15,905 nt of DNA from Lachnospiraceae bacterium UBA3863 (GCA_002392385.1 DGGX01000129.1:1-15905), one strand, 5' to 3'; shown: positions 1 to 6,588, counted from the first letter of the stretch. Notes: generated by a model not told the origin, from the sequence alone. A program made the numbers and translations.

Positions 1-542
1 TCGACCTGCAGATCAAGGATGCCCTCGGAAGAGAGTGGCAGTGCGGCACGATCCAGCTCGACTTCCAGCTGCCCAGAAACTTCGACCTTCGGTACACCGC
101 TCCGGACGGCTCGGAGAAGGTCCCGGTGGTCATTCACCGCGCCATCTTCGGCTCCATCGAGCGCTTCCTCGGCATCATCATCGAGAACTTCAAGGGCATC
201 TTCCCGTTCTGGATGTCCCCTTATCAGGTCGCGGTCGTCCCGATCCGCCCCGAGCACAACGACTACGCGAAGAAGGTCGTGCAGAGGCTGAAGGCGCTCC
301 GCATCCGTGTTGAGGCCGACTACTCCGACAGCAACATGAAGCAGAAGATCAAGAAGTTCAAGAACTACAAGGATCCCTATATCCTGGTCCTGGGCGACAA
401 GGAAGCGGAGAACGGCACCGTTTCCATCAATATGCGCGGCAGCAACAAGCAGATCAACGACGTCCCGCTCGACAAGTTCATCAGCATGTGCATGAAGCTG
501 AACATGGAGCACTCCATTGATCTGATCGACTCCGCGGACTGA
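1..542 (+). CDS. thrS: threonyl-tRNA synthetase, C-terminal part (5' truncated by window)
   Basis: This enzyme charges tRNA-Thr with threonine in the cytoplasm. The reading frame is open from base 3 and gives 179 residues to a TGA at 540-542; the start lies outside the window. The visible part carries the end of the class II catalytic core: the WQCGTIQLDF strand, then class II motif 3 in the form IHRAIFGSIERFLGI with its invariant Arg. The anticodon-binding (HGTP) domain follows, beginning near WMSPYQVAVVPI and including GDKEAENGTVSI. Sequence and order match bacterial ThrS closely, and the C-terminus lies where the family normally ends. It is followed after 68 bases by a small membrane protein gene. 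The weak hairpin GGATCA/TGATCC at 575-591 has only TTT after it and is a doubtful terminator. Confidence 0.97.
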   Translation, partial: DLQIKDALGREWQCGTIQLDFQLPRNFDLRYTAPDGSEKVPVVIHRAIFGSIERFLGIIIENFKGIFPFWMSPYQVAVVPIRPEHNDYAKKVVQRLKALRIRVEADYSDSNMKQKIKKFKNYKDPYILVLGDKEAENGTVSINMRGSNKQINDVPLDKFISMCMKLNMEHSIDLIDSAD

Positions 543-610
543 GGTACAGGACCGGTCGACGCATGCCCGCGCCGGGATCACAGGCTGATCCTTTCGGAAG
601 AGGGTATAGA

Positions 611-1141
611 ATGACGACGAACAGGACTGTAAAACTGTATAACATCCTTCTGCCGATCTGGCTGCTCCTGTTCTGGCCTTCCTGGCTCTGGCTGGTCCTG
701 ATCCCGGCCAACTATCTGATAGACCGGATCGTCCTGCGCTGGGGGCTGGGAGACCTGCCGGACAAGGGCCTCTTCTGCAGAAAACATACGTGGAAGATCT
801 GTATTGCTGGGTTCCTCAGTGATCTGGCCGGTGTCGTCCTCATGTTCTCAGTCTTCATGGCATCCGCCTTTGTGTCCCCGGGATCTGCGGAGAGCAGTTT
901 GCTGGACGAACTGGCCTACGGCGTGGGTTTCAACCCCTTCAGCGGCATCCCCGGATTTCTGGTGGTCGCCCTGGCCGTTTTCATCTCCGGCTGCCTGATC
1001 TTCCTGTTGGACCGCCGGATCCTGCTGGGAGCAGGACTGGACGCAGACAGGGCCCGCAGCGCGGCCCTCAGGCTGGCCCTGATCACGGCACCCTATCTCT
1101 ATTTCATCCCTTCGGAGCTTCTGTATCAGGGAGGCATCTGA
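611..1141 (+). CDS. small polytopic membrane protein, unknown function
   Basis: The 176-residue product is not recognised as a named family. The ATG at 611 is preferred over an in-frame start at 563 because GGAAGAGGG at 596-604 sits 6 bases upstream of it, and the extra 16 residues look like non-coding sequence. The protein has hydrophobic stretches at about residues 10-38 (rich in Trp, Leu and Pro), 62-87, 112-133 and 152-169, so three to five membrane passes are likely. A short charged loop around residues 47-61 and an acidic loop at 90-102 separate them. No catalytic motif is visible. It lies in the same direction as thrS and 54 bases upstream of another small gene, which may share a transcript. 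Function is unassigned. Confidence 0.75.
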   Translation: MTTNRTVKLYNILLPIWLLLFWPSWLWLVLIPANYLIDRIVLRWGLGDLPDKGLFCRKHTWKICIAGFLSDLAGVVLMFSVFMASAFVSPGSAESSLLDELAYGVGFNPFSGIPGFLVVALAVFISGCLIFLLDRRILLGAGLDADRARSAALRLALITAPYLYFIPSELLYQGGI

Positions 1142-1195
1142 CAGAGCGGAAGAGAAGGCGGAGCGGACAGGTTCCCGGTACAGGGGGATATAAGT

Positions 1196-1516
1196 ATGGA
1201 GGAGACAAGGATCTACGTCGGTCTTCGCGACAAGGACAGCCACGAGCAGATCTTCGACACGGGGAAATATAAGGACATACTGAAAAACGTCTGCAGGAAT
1301 TATCAGACGCCCTTTTCTCTGCAGGTTATCGAAGGCGGCTATTTTCATGAGGACGGGACCTGGGTGGATGAGAATACCCTTCTGATCACCCTGATCGGCA
1401 CACCGGAGGAGACCGTCCTGGAGATAGCCAGGGACGTGTGCATGTTCTTCCGCCAGGAGGCGGTCATGGTGACCCGCACGCCGGTCACCCAGTACAATAT
1501 CCAAAACAGTCTGTAA
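1196..1516 (+). CDS. small soluble hypothetical protein
   Basis: The product is 106 residues, with a clear ribosome binding site (AGGGGGAT at 1182-1189) 6 bases before the ATG. It has no signal peptide or membrane segment. The composition suggests a compact alpha/beta fold: an N-terminal strand (RIYVGLRD), a helix around KYKDILKNVC, strands around SLQVIEGGYF and NTLLITLIG, and a C-terminal helix followed by the strand VMVTRTPV. The overall shape resembles small DUF-type proteins of Clostridia, but I cannot name the family, and no catalytic residues stand out. A perfect hairpin 46 bases after the stop probably ends the transcript. Its link to the preceding membrane protein gene is positional only. 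Confidence 0.75.
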   Translation: MEETRIYVGLRDKDSHEQIFDTGKYKDILKNVCRNYQTPFSLQVIEGGYFHEDGTWVDENTLLITLIGTPEETVLEIARDVCMFFRQEAVMVTRTPVTQYNIQNSL

Positions 1517-1561
1517 GAGCCTCAAAAAGATCAGAAAAACTAAGATTCAGGGAAGTAAAAG

Positions 1562-1597
1562 GCACTGAACAGAGAGAATATCCTCTCTGTTCAGTGC
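1562..1597. terminator. perfect 15-bp hairpin, probable terminator
   Basis: GCACTGAACAGAGAG at 1562-1576 and its exact reverse complement at 1583-1597 flank a 6-base loop. On the + strand the stem is followed by TATTCTGT, a poor U-tract. On the - strand it is followed by CTTTTACTT, a slightly better one. It sits between the small gene ending at 1516 and the pseudogene region and probably ends the thrS-side transcript. Confidence 0.6.
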
Positions 1598-1609
1598 TAT
1601 TCTGTGCCC

Positions 1610-1821
1610 ATGATGAGTAATAGAAAACAGACAATCGATATGACACAAGGCCCGATCATGCCCGGGGTGCTCATGTTCGCCTTGCCGCTTGTCACAGTGG
1701 ATCTTCGCCATATTCAATGCCATCGTCTGCGTCGTCAACGGCGTAGGAGAGGTGCGGTTCCCCACCTTCATCAGCCTGCTCATGCTCTGGGCCGTCCGCA
1801 TTCCCAGCGCCTTCCTGATCC
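1610..1821 (+). pseudogene. MATE efflux transporter, remnant with large internal deletion and frameshift
   Basis: The first about 26 codons (ATG at 1610 or 1613) read as a typical MATE N-terminus, with the motif DMTQGPIMPGVLMFALPL. At about 1688-1697 the sequence jumps to a different frame and continues as SQWIFAIFNAIVCVVNGVGE and then FISLLMLWAVRIPSAFLI. In intact MATE proteins that stretch lies roughly 300 residues later, near the C-terminal half's last helices. The middle of the gene is therefore missing and the frame is broken. No ribosome binding site precedes the start, because a hairpin occupies that place. MATE proteins export drugs or cations across the cytoplasmic membrane, but this copy cannot work. 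The 3' side runs directly into a TRAP DctM fragment. Confidence 0.8.
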
Positions 1822-2067
1822 GACAACCCTTACGTGATCGCTATCCTGCTGAACGTCATCCTGCTGGTCCTGGGCATGATCATGGATATGGCTCCCATCA
1901 TCCTGATCACCACCACGATCCTGCTGCCGATCGCCACATCCATCAGCATCGATCCCATTCAGTACGGCGTCATGCTGGTCCTGAACTACGGCATCGGCCT
2001 GATGCTGATCACCTTCATCCCGGCCATCACACTGTGCATCCCGTGGCTCACCGGCTACGGCGCCTGA
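1822..2067 (+). pseudogene. TRAP transporter large permease (DctM) C-terminal fragment
   Basis: In the frame starting GAC AAC CCT TAC at 1822, the translation matches the last quarter of DctM proteins: DNPYVIAILLNVILLVLG, MDMAP, ILLPIATSISIDPIQYGVML and NYGIGL. It then skips directly to MLITFIPAITLCIPWL and a TGA at 2065-2067. Compared with the intact DctM encoded at 11262-12557, the skip removes about 35-40 residues, including the SPPFG motif, without changing frame. The N-terminal three quarters are absent. It is fused to the MATE remnant at CTGATC|CGACAAC and followed by a good terminator at 2101-2139. It is the relic of a former TRAP transporter operon at this site and is non-functional. 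Confidence 0.8.
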
Positions 2068-2094
2068 TAGACGGCCTGATCAAGAAGAGCATAC

Positions 2095-2139
2095 GAAACT
2101 GCCACGCTGCGGAGAGAACCGCGGCGTGGCGGTTTTTTT
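2095..2139 (+). terminator. intrinsic terminator after the DctM relic
   Basis: GCCACGCTGCGG at 2101-2112 pairs with CCGCGGCGTGGC at 2119-2130 (12 bp with one U-G wobble) around the loop AGAGAA. It is followed by GG and seven T residues. This is a textbook rho-independent terminator, presumably the original one of the lost TRAP operon. Confidence 0.88.
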
Positions 2140-2174
2140 ATGTTGATTTGTGGCAGGGTTTCATATATCGACAG

Positions 2175-2249
2175 GGCCATAAGGCCCGCCGTGCAGGTAG
2201 GGAATTTCGCAGTGTTTTACTGCGATACTTTCCGGCGGGCCTTATGGCC
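2175..2249. repeat. nested inverted repeat, 17-bp outer arms
   Basis: GGCCATAAGGCCCGCCG at 2175-2191 is exactly reverse-complemented at 2233-2249. Inside lies a second hairpin, CGCAGT at 2208-2213 and ACTGCG at 2219-2224 around GTTTT. The flanking GGAA and TTTCC can extend the inner pairing. There is no coding potential. It could be a small palindromic mobile element or a structured RNA; its identity is unknown. It lies immediately upstream of the 71-bp repeat array. Confidence 0.75.
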
Positions 2250-2284
2250 TGGCGAGTATGAAACCAGAAGAGGTCAGTCCTTGT

Positions 2285-2606
2285 AGCCGCCGGTCTGAAG
2301 GTCGTGTGGGGTGTTACACAACCATGAGACCGGCGGATTTAAGAAAATCTTGGTGATTTGCCGGTATAGAGGTCCTGTAGCACCCTCCACAACCATGAAA
2401 CCGGCAGATCCAGAAATATCAAGACAATCCGCCGGTATAGAGGTCGTGTAGTACCCTCCACAACCACGAAACCGGCGGATTCATGACTTTAATAAGAATC
2501 TGCCGGTATAGAGGTCCTGTAGCACCCTTCACAACCACAAGACCGGCAGCTCCAGAAACAGCTCCGGAAATATCAAGTCAATGCGCGGATGAAGAGGTCG
2601 TTGCTT
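2285..2606. repeat. tandem array of 71-bp hairpin-forming repeats
   Basis: Units start at 2285, 2356, 2427 and 2498, so the period is exactly 71 bases. The fourth unit is stretched to 83 bases by a 12-bp tandem duplication (CAGCTCCAGAAA then CAGCTCCGGAAA). A degenerate fifth unit starts at 2581. Each unit opens with a version of ATCYGCCGGT and contains a version of ACCGGCRGAT 44 bases later, so each can fold into a stem of about 10 bp. Inside it, GGTCGTGTAG and CTCCACAACC can pair further. Between stems are 17-base AT-richer spacers. A fragment resembling the right half of a unit (ATGAAACC at 2258-2265) precedes the array. There is no open reading frame. Arm changes are partly compensatory: units 1 and 3 have CCGCC with GGCGG, while units 2 and 4 have TGCC with GGCA. 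Confidence 0.9.
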
Positions 2607-2691
2607 CTCTCAGGCCTGTAGAAATGCAATCTGAATTGTGGTAGGGTGTGGAGGGAGATGGGTCTATTTTCTTGGGAAAGGGTGAGGTGAT

Positions 2692-3519
2692 ATGGGTCTT
2701 GTGGAGCGTTCGCAGGTCGCGGGAATGAATATTCATTATATGAACTTTTCGCTGGACTATTTCCTGGATGCGCAGGAGAGGGTGGGCTTTGAGAGTATTG
2801 AACTCTGGGGAGGTGCGCCGCACTTCTATCTGGATCCCACTTGTTATGAAGACTGTCGGGTCTTGAAGCAGAAGATCCGGGACCATCATCTGAAGCTGGT
2901 GGAGTTCACGCCGGAGAACTGTATGTATCCCTATCAGATGGCGGCCAAAGGCCTGTGCTTTGAGCGGAGTCTGGAGTATTTTAAGAACGGCGTGAGGGCC
3001 TGCGCGGAGCTGGAGTGCCCGCAGATCTCCACCAATTCGGGCAGGGGCTATCTGGACGAGACCAGGGAAGAGGCCTGGAAGCGGTCGGTGGAGATGCACA
3101 GGCAGCTCTGTGATTTTGCCGCAGAGTATGGTGTCACGGTCGCCATGGAGAGTCTGCGTCCGGAGGAGACCAATCTGGGCGTCCGTCTGGAGGATGTCAG
3201 GAGGCTGTTCGACGAGATCGACCGGCCGAACCTGCGGATCAATGTGGATGTGACCGCCATGGGGGTCTCGGGAGAGACGCTGGAGCAGTGGTTCGCGGAA
3301 TTCGGCTCCTTGATCACGCACTTTCATTTCATCGACGGGACGCCTTACGGACATCTGATCTGGGGAGACGGGTGCCGCGATTTGGAAAGTGATCTGCGGG
3401 TCCTTGCGGACAATCATTACAGCGGCTATCTGGGGCAGGAGATCACGGACAGTCGTTATTACAGCGATCCCCTGACACACGACATGAGGAATATGAAGGC
3501 CTGGGAAATCTATTTCTGA
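2692..3519 (+). CDS. FrlC-like sugar phosphate isomerase/epimerase (TIM barrel)
   Basis: This is a 275-residue protein of the xylose-isomerase-like TIM-barrel (AP endonuclease 2) family, which interconverts keto-sugars or their derivatives in the cytoplasm using a divalent metal. The N-terminal motifs FESIELWGGAPHFY (residues 33-46) and FTPENCMYPYQMA (72-84) resemble fructoselysine 3-epimerase FrlC and tagatose/psicose 3-epimerases. The expected metal ligands are present: Glu153 (AMESL), Asp186 (INVDV), His212 (HFHFID) and Glu250 (GQEIT). GAGGTGAT lies directly before the ATG at 2692. It precedes the operator-controlled SDR gene by 208 bases and has no copy of the shared operator upstream, so it may be expressed separately. 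The exact substrate is unknown; calling it a sugar epimerase rests on the family. Confidence 0.85.
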   Translation: MGLVERSQVAGMNIHYMNFSLDYFLDAQERVGFESIELWGGAPHFYLDPTCYEDCRVLKQKIRDHHLKLVEFTPENCMYPYQMAAKGLCFERSLEYFKNGVRACAELECPQISTNSGRGYLDETREEAWKRSVEMHRQLCDFAAEYGVTVAMESLRPEETNLGVRLEDVRRLFDEIDRPNLRINVDVTAMGVSGETLEQWFAEFGSLITHFHFIDGTPYGHLIWGDGCRDLESDLRVLADNHYSGYLGQEITDSRYYSDPLTHDMRNMKAWEIYF

Positions 3520-3543
3520 AGCCATCACCAGATCCCGGGCGGG

Positions 3544-3616
3544 CGGAGGACCTGCGCCTTGTGGCAAGCCACCCAGCGGCCTCCGTCAGCGGATCCCGGT
3601 GCCTGCCGGCCGGGAT
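3544..3616 (+). other. structured 3' region, possible terminator without U-tract
   Basis: CGGAGG at 3544-3549 pairs with CCTCCG at 3580-3585 and encloses GTGGC-AA-GCCAC at 3561-3572. A second hairpin, ATCCCGG at 3593-3599 with CCGGGAT at 3610-3616, follows directly and is trailed only by TTCAT. The pair could protect or end the epimerase transcript. No proper U-tract is present, so the terminator call is weak. Confidence 0.35.
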
Positions 3617-3632
3617 TTCATGACAGATATGG

Positions 3633-3661
3633 TTGCAGGGCAGTTCATACGGTGCTACAAT
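3633..3661 (+). promoter_or_regulatory. sigma-A type promoter for the SDR-ADH-iclR operon
   Basis: TTGCAG (-35) at 3633-3638 and TACAAT (-10) at 3656-3661 are separated by exactly 17 bases. Transcription would start near 3668, inside the operator that follows, which suits control by repression. It is 66 bases upstream of the SDR start codon. Confidence 0.7.
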
Positions 3662-3667
3662 TTAAAA

Positions 3668-3694
3668 ATGAAATCGAGTTTCATCAAATAAAAC
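3668..3694 (+). promoter_or_regulatory. KdgR/IclR-type operator, copy A
   Basis: ATGAAATCGAGTTTCAT at 3668-3684 is an inverted repeat (ATGAAA-N5-TTTCAT) of the KdgR box shape. A third half-site, TAAAAC at 3689-3694, is spaced another 5 bases away and pairs imperfectly with GTTTCA. The same 27-base arrangement occurs at 6589-6615. It covers the predicted transcription start, so binding should repress. The IclR-family protein encoded at 5564-6349 is the obvious candidate ligand-responsive binder. Confidence 0.7.
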
Positions 3695-3727
3695 ATACAT
3701 AACATCATAAAATGGGAAAGGAGAGCT

Positions 3728-4492
3728 ATGGTATTCGAGGAATTCGCGTTGCAGGGTAAAGTCGCGCTGGTCACAGGCGGGGGAAGCGGTATCGGAAGCG
3801 GGATCCTTTCAGGCCTGGCGGAAGCGGGGGCGGATATCGCGTGTGTCTACAGCACCCACGAGCCCACCGAGATGCAGGCTTATGTGGAGAGTCTGGGCCG
3901 TCGTTTCCTTCCCATCAAGGCCGATGTCGGCAACATGGACGATCTGCCCGTCATCATGGACAAGACGCTGGAAGCCTACGGCAGGCTGGATATCCTGGTC
4001 AATAACGCCGGTATCTGCCCGCGGGCCTCGGCGCTGGACTATACCGAGGAGATGTGGGACCGCATCATCCAGATCAATGAGAAGGCCGTTTTCTTCCTGT
4101 CACAGCTGGCAGCCAAACAGTTCATCAAGCAGGGGACCGGCGGCAAGATCATCAACCTGGCCTCCATGATGTCCTTCCTCGGCGGCTTCAACACCACCGC
4201 CTATACCGCCAGCAAGCACGCCGTTATGGGCCTGACCCGCGTCCTGGCCAGCGAGTGGGGATCCAAGAATATCAACGTGAACGCCCTGGCACCGGGCTGG
4301 ATTAGAACGAACCTTTCCGCACCCTTACAGGCAGACCCCGTCAGAGATGCGAGCGTGAGGGCACGCATTCCTATGGGTGACTGGGGAGATCCTTCTGTCT
4401 TCAAGGGCGTGGCCGTCCTTCTGGCCAGCGATGCGGGCAGATATATCAACGGCGCAACGATCCCCGTGGACGGCGGCTATCTGACCAAATGA
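3728..4492 (+). CDS. KduD-like short-chain dehydrogenase/reductase
   Basis: This 254-residue classical SDR is an NAD(P)-dependent oxidoreductase acting on a hydroxyl or keto group of a sugar acid in the cytoplasm. The cofactor motif TGGGSGIG is at residues 16-23 and NNAG at 92-95. The catalytic tetrad is Asn117, Ser146, Tyr159 and Lys163 (in AYTASK). Length and many blocks match 2-dehydro-3-deoxy-D-gluconate 5-dehydrogenase KduD: SLGRRFLPIKAD, QAAAK-like LAAKQFI, GGKIINLASM, NINVNALAPG and the ending VDGGYL. AAAGGAG lies 4 bases before the ATG. It is the first gene behind promoter and operator A and is followed after 44 bases by the zinc dehydrogenase. KduD activity itself is not proven; close relatives oxidise various deoxy- and keto-aldonates. 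Confidence 0.88.
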   Translation: MVFEEFALQGKVALVTGGGSGIGSGILSGLAEAGADIACVYSTHEPTEMQAYVESLGRRFLPIKADVGNMDDLPVIMDKTLEAYGRLDILVNNAGICPRASALDYTEEMWDRIIQINEKAVFFLSQLAAKQFIKQGTGGKIINLASMMSFLGGFNTTAYTASKHAVMGLTRVLASEWGSKNINVNALAPGWIRTNLSAPLQADPVRDASVRARIPMGDWGDPSVFKGVAVLLASDAGRYINGATIPVDGGYLTK

Positions 4493-4536
4493 GTTCACTT
4501 TCCGTTGTCTGTATGAACAAAGGGGGTTAAAATAAA

Positions 4537-5553
4537 ATGAAAGCGCTTGTATTGACCGCCCCGGGCCGGTTCTCCTATGAGGACCGGCCGGAGCCGGTGT
4601 GCGGAGAGCAGGACGTGAAGGTCCGCGTGGAAGCTGTATGTGTATGCGGATCAGATGTCAGTGCGATACTCGGAAGGAATGCCCTGTTTATTTATCCGCG
4701 CGTGCTGGGGCACGAAGTGGCGGGCACCGTGACAGAGGTCGGTCCGGCTGTCCGCGGTGTGCAGAAGGGAGACAGGGTGGCCCTGATGCCCTGCATCTCC
4801 TGCGGCCATTGCCGCGCCTGCCGCAAAGGAAAGACCAACTGCTGCGAATCGCTCAGACTCTACGGCGTCAAGGAAGACGGCGGGATGCAGGAGATCCTCT
4901 GCGCCCCGGAGAAGAACTGGCTGAAACTGCCGGCCGGCATGGAGGCCCGCACGGCCGCTATGATCGAGCCGCTGACCATCGGTGCCCACGCGGTCGGGAG
5001 ACTCTCCTTTGGAGAGGGAGACCGCGTGCTCGTGATCGGCGCGGGCCCCATCGGCATGAGCTGCGCCGTGAACGCGGCGGCCAGAGGCGCGCAGGTGCTT
5101 CTGGCGGATACCAACGAGACCCGCTGCGCATTCTGCCGGTCCCGCTTCCCCTTCGGAACCGTCAACGTCCTTGAGGACCAGTATCGGCAGAAGTTGGAAG
5201 CCTTCACTGAGGGAGAGATGTTCGACGCGGTCATCGACACCACCGCCGCGCCGGCCTCCATGAACCACGCCTGGGAATACCTCTGCCAGGGCGGCGAGCT
5301 GCTCTTTGTGGGCATCCACAACAAGGACCTGACCTGGAACGACTTCTCCTTCCACATGAAGGAGCCGGCCCTGTTCACGACCAGAAACTCCACCAGGACC
5401 GACTATGAGAAGGTCCTGTCCCTGATCGGCGACGGCCTGATCGATCCGGACCGGTTCATCACACACGTCACGCCTTTCGAGAAGGCGGCGGATGAACTGC
5501 CTCTCTGGGTCAGACCGGAGACCGGTGTTTATAAAGGCGTCATCACTTTTTGA
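4537..5553 (+). CDS. zinc-binding dehydrogenase, L-galactonate 5-dehydrogenase (LgoD)-like
   Basis: This is a 338-residue medium-chain zinc dehydrogenase that oxidises a secondary alcohol with NAD(P). Catalytic zinc ligands are Cys37 (VCGSD), His59 (LGHE) and Glu144 (IEPL). Structural zinc cysteines are Cys89, Cys92, Cys95 and Cys103, and the Rossmann motif GAGPIG is at 168-173. The protein shares distinctive blocks with E. coli LgoD: YPRVLGHE, CRKGKTNCCE, a TTRNSTR block equivalent to GSRNAT, and the final KGVITF. A polyol or aldonate 5-dehydrogenase role fits the neighbours. Alternatives are L-idonate, L-threonine or galactitol-phosphate dehydrogenases of the same superfamily. AAAGGGGG at 4519-4526 serves as ribosome binding site. 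The regulator gene starts 11 bases after its stop, so they are co-transcribed. Confidence 0.87.
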   Translation: MKALVLTAPGRFSYEDRPEPVCGEQDVKVRVEAVCVCGSDVSAILGRNALFIYPRVLGHEVAGTVTEVGPAVRGVQKGDRVALMPCISCGHCRACRKGKTNCCESLRLYGVKEDGGMQEILCAPEKNWLKLPAGMEARTAAMIEPLTIGAHAVGRLSFGEGDRVLVIGAGPIGMSCAVNAAARGAQVLLADTNETRCAFCRSRFPFGTVNVLEDQYRQKLEAFTEGEMFDAVIDTTAAPASMNHAWEYLCQGGELLFVGIHNKDLTWNDFSFHMKEPALFTTRNSTRTDYEKVLSLIGDGLIDPDRFITHVTPFEKAADELPLWVRPETGVYKGVITF

Positions 5554-5563
5554 AAGGGAATCC

Positions 5564-6349
5564 ATGGAAACGGGGGGAAAGGACTACACAATCACAGCTG
5601 TCAAAAGGGCGTTGGACATCCTGCTCCTTTTTGACAGGGAACACCCGCGGCTGACGCTTACGGAGATCAGCCAGCTGTCAGGGATCGGAAAGAGCTCCGT
5701 CCTGCGGATCCTCTACACCCTCTGCAGCCAGGATTTCCTGTACTACAGCGAGGACACCAGACAGTACCGCATCGGCGCCGCCCTCTATCGCCTGGGCAGC
5801 AGCGCCGACGCCCAGATCGACCTGCGCCACATCGCCCGCAAACACCTGGGCCGACTGGCCGAGGAGACCGGCATGGTCTGCTACCTCGGGACCCGCCAGG
5901 GCGACAAGATGCTCTATATCGAGAAGGTCATGCCGCGCTCCATCCCTCTCTGGGCCCAGCTCACCACCAAAAATGAGGGCACACAGGAGCTCTATTCCAC
6001 CGGCATCGGCCGTCTCCTTCTCTCCAAGGAGACCGACGAGGAGGTGGAACGCTATCTCAACCGCGTCAAGCTGGAGAAACACACGGACAAGACCATCGTG
6101 GACAAACAAAGGATCCTGGACCTGGTCAGAGACGCCCGCAAGACACACATCAGCGGCAACAGGGGCGAGAACGAGGCCTTCACCTACTCCATCTGCGCCC
6201 CGGTCTACGACGTCCACCACGAGATGGTCGCCGCCATGAGCCTCTGCGGCCTCAAGGAGATGATCTACAACAGCAACTACGAGAAAAACGTCCAGAAAGT
6301 CAAAGACACCGCCCTCAAGATATCCAAAGAGATCGGATACCTGCCTTGA
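5564..6349 (+). CDS. IclR-family transcriptional regulator (KdgR-like)
   Basis: This 261-residue regulator probably controls the sugar-acid locus. The ATG at 5564 is chosen over an in-frame start at 5492 because AAAGGGA lies 5 bases upstream and the longer version would overlap the dehydrogenase. An N-terminal winged helix-turn-helix spans about residues 10-60, with the recognition region LTEISQLSGIGKSSVLRIL. The C-terminal IclR effector domain runs from about 82 to 255 and includes YLGTRQGDKMLYIEKV, ELYSTGIGRLLLS and GENEAFTYSICAPVYD. IclR proteins bind small acids; KdgR of the same family senses 2-keto-3-deoxygluconate. Two matching TGAAA-N5-TTTYA boxes stand before this operon and the next, so it should autoregulate. 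It is last in its operon, followed by a terminator. Confidence 0.93.
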   Translation: METGGKDYTITAVKRALDILLLFDREHPRLTLTEISQLSGIGKSSVLRILYTLCSQDFLYYSEDTRQYRIGAALYRLGSSADAQIDLRHIARKHLGRLAEETGMVCYLGTRQGDKMLYIEKVMPRSIPLWAQLTTKNEGTQELYSTGIGRLLLSKETDEEVERYLNRVKLEKHTDKTIVDKQRILDLVRDARKTHISGNRGENEAFTYSICAPVYDVHHEMVAAMSLCGLKEMIYNSNYEKNVQKVKDTALKISKEIGYLP

Positions 6350-6371
6350 AGACGGACACCTTACAGCAAGC

Positions 6372-6401
6372 AAAAAGAACAGCCCCCGGGCTGTTCTTTT
6401 T
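6372..6401 (+). terminator. intrinsic terminator after iclR-type gene
   Basis: AGAACAGCC at 6376-6384 pairs with GGCTGTTCT at 6389-6397 around CCCG. A-rich sequence lies before it and TTTTT is at 6397-6401. The symmetric A and T tracts make it possibly bidirectional. Confidence 0.9.
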
Positions 6402-6570
6402 ATGTCAAGACCGCTGCGTTTACGATTGAGCGAGAGCGCGTCTCCCGTGGAATGTTTATGCGTTTATTTACCCCGACTGCGACAGCCAATGCTTATGTGT
6501 TTCTGGCAGAGTTGCACAAATTGCCCCCCTGCTTTTTTTAGACTTTTACCCTGTTAAAAGAATCGGGATG
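6402..6570. other. intergenic stretch before the second operon
   Basis: The 297-base gap between 6350 and 6646 holds the terminator at its left end and the operator/promoter at its right end. The middle, 6402-6570, shows no supported gene, repeat or RNA. A short open stretch without a start codon can be read on the + strand, but I see no support for translation. Confidence 0.4.
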
Positions 6571-6580
6571 GTGTTAAAAT
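6552..6580 (+). promoter_or_regulatory. possible promoter for the dehydrogenase-kinase-aldolase operon
   Basis: TAAAAT at 6575-6580 stands in nearly the same place relative to operator B as the -10 box does to operator A. It is preceded by TG (TGTTAAAAT), giving an extended -10 flavour. The -35 at 17-base spacing, TGTTAA at 6552-6557, is poor. The call rests mainly on the positional parallel with the first promoter. Confidence 0.4.
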
Positions 6581-6588
6581 GAATTAAA

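Noticed and set aside
563..610. Longer start for the membrane protein gene
   Set aside because: The downstream ATG at 611 has a proper ribosome site; the upstream in-frame stretch overlaps the weak hairpin and has none.
2285..2606. CRISPR array
   Set aside because: The units are 71 bp with internal dyads and related spacers; there are no unique 30-40-base spacers and no cas genes.
2578..3567. Minus-strand open frame opposite the epimerase
   Set aside because: It is a shadow of the TIM-barrel gene and would also run into the repeat array's edge.
4651..5565. Minus-strand frames opposite the zinc dehydrogenase
   Set aside because: No motifs; the zinc ligands and Rossmann motif are on the + strand.
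6402..6530. Short uninterrupted + strand reading stretch after the iclR-type gene
   Set aside because: It has no start codon with a ribosome site and no recognisable motif; length alone is not evidence in GC-rich DNA.
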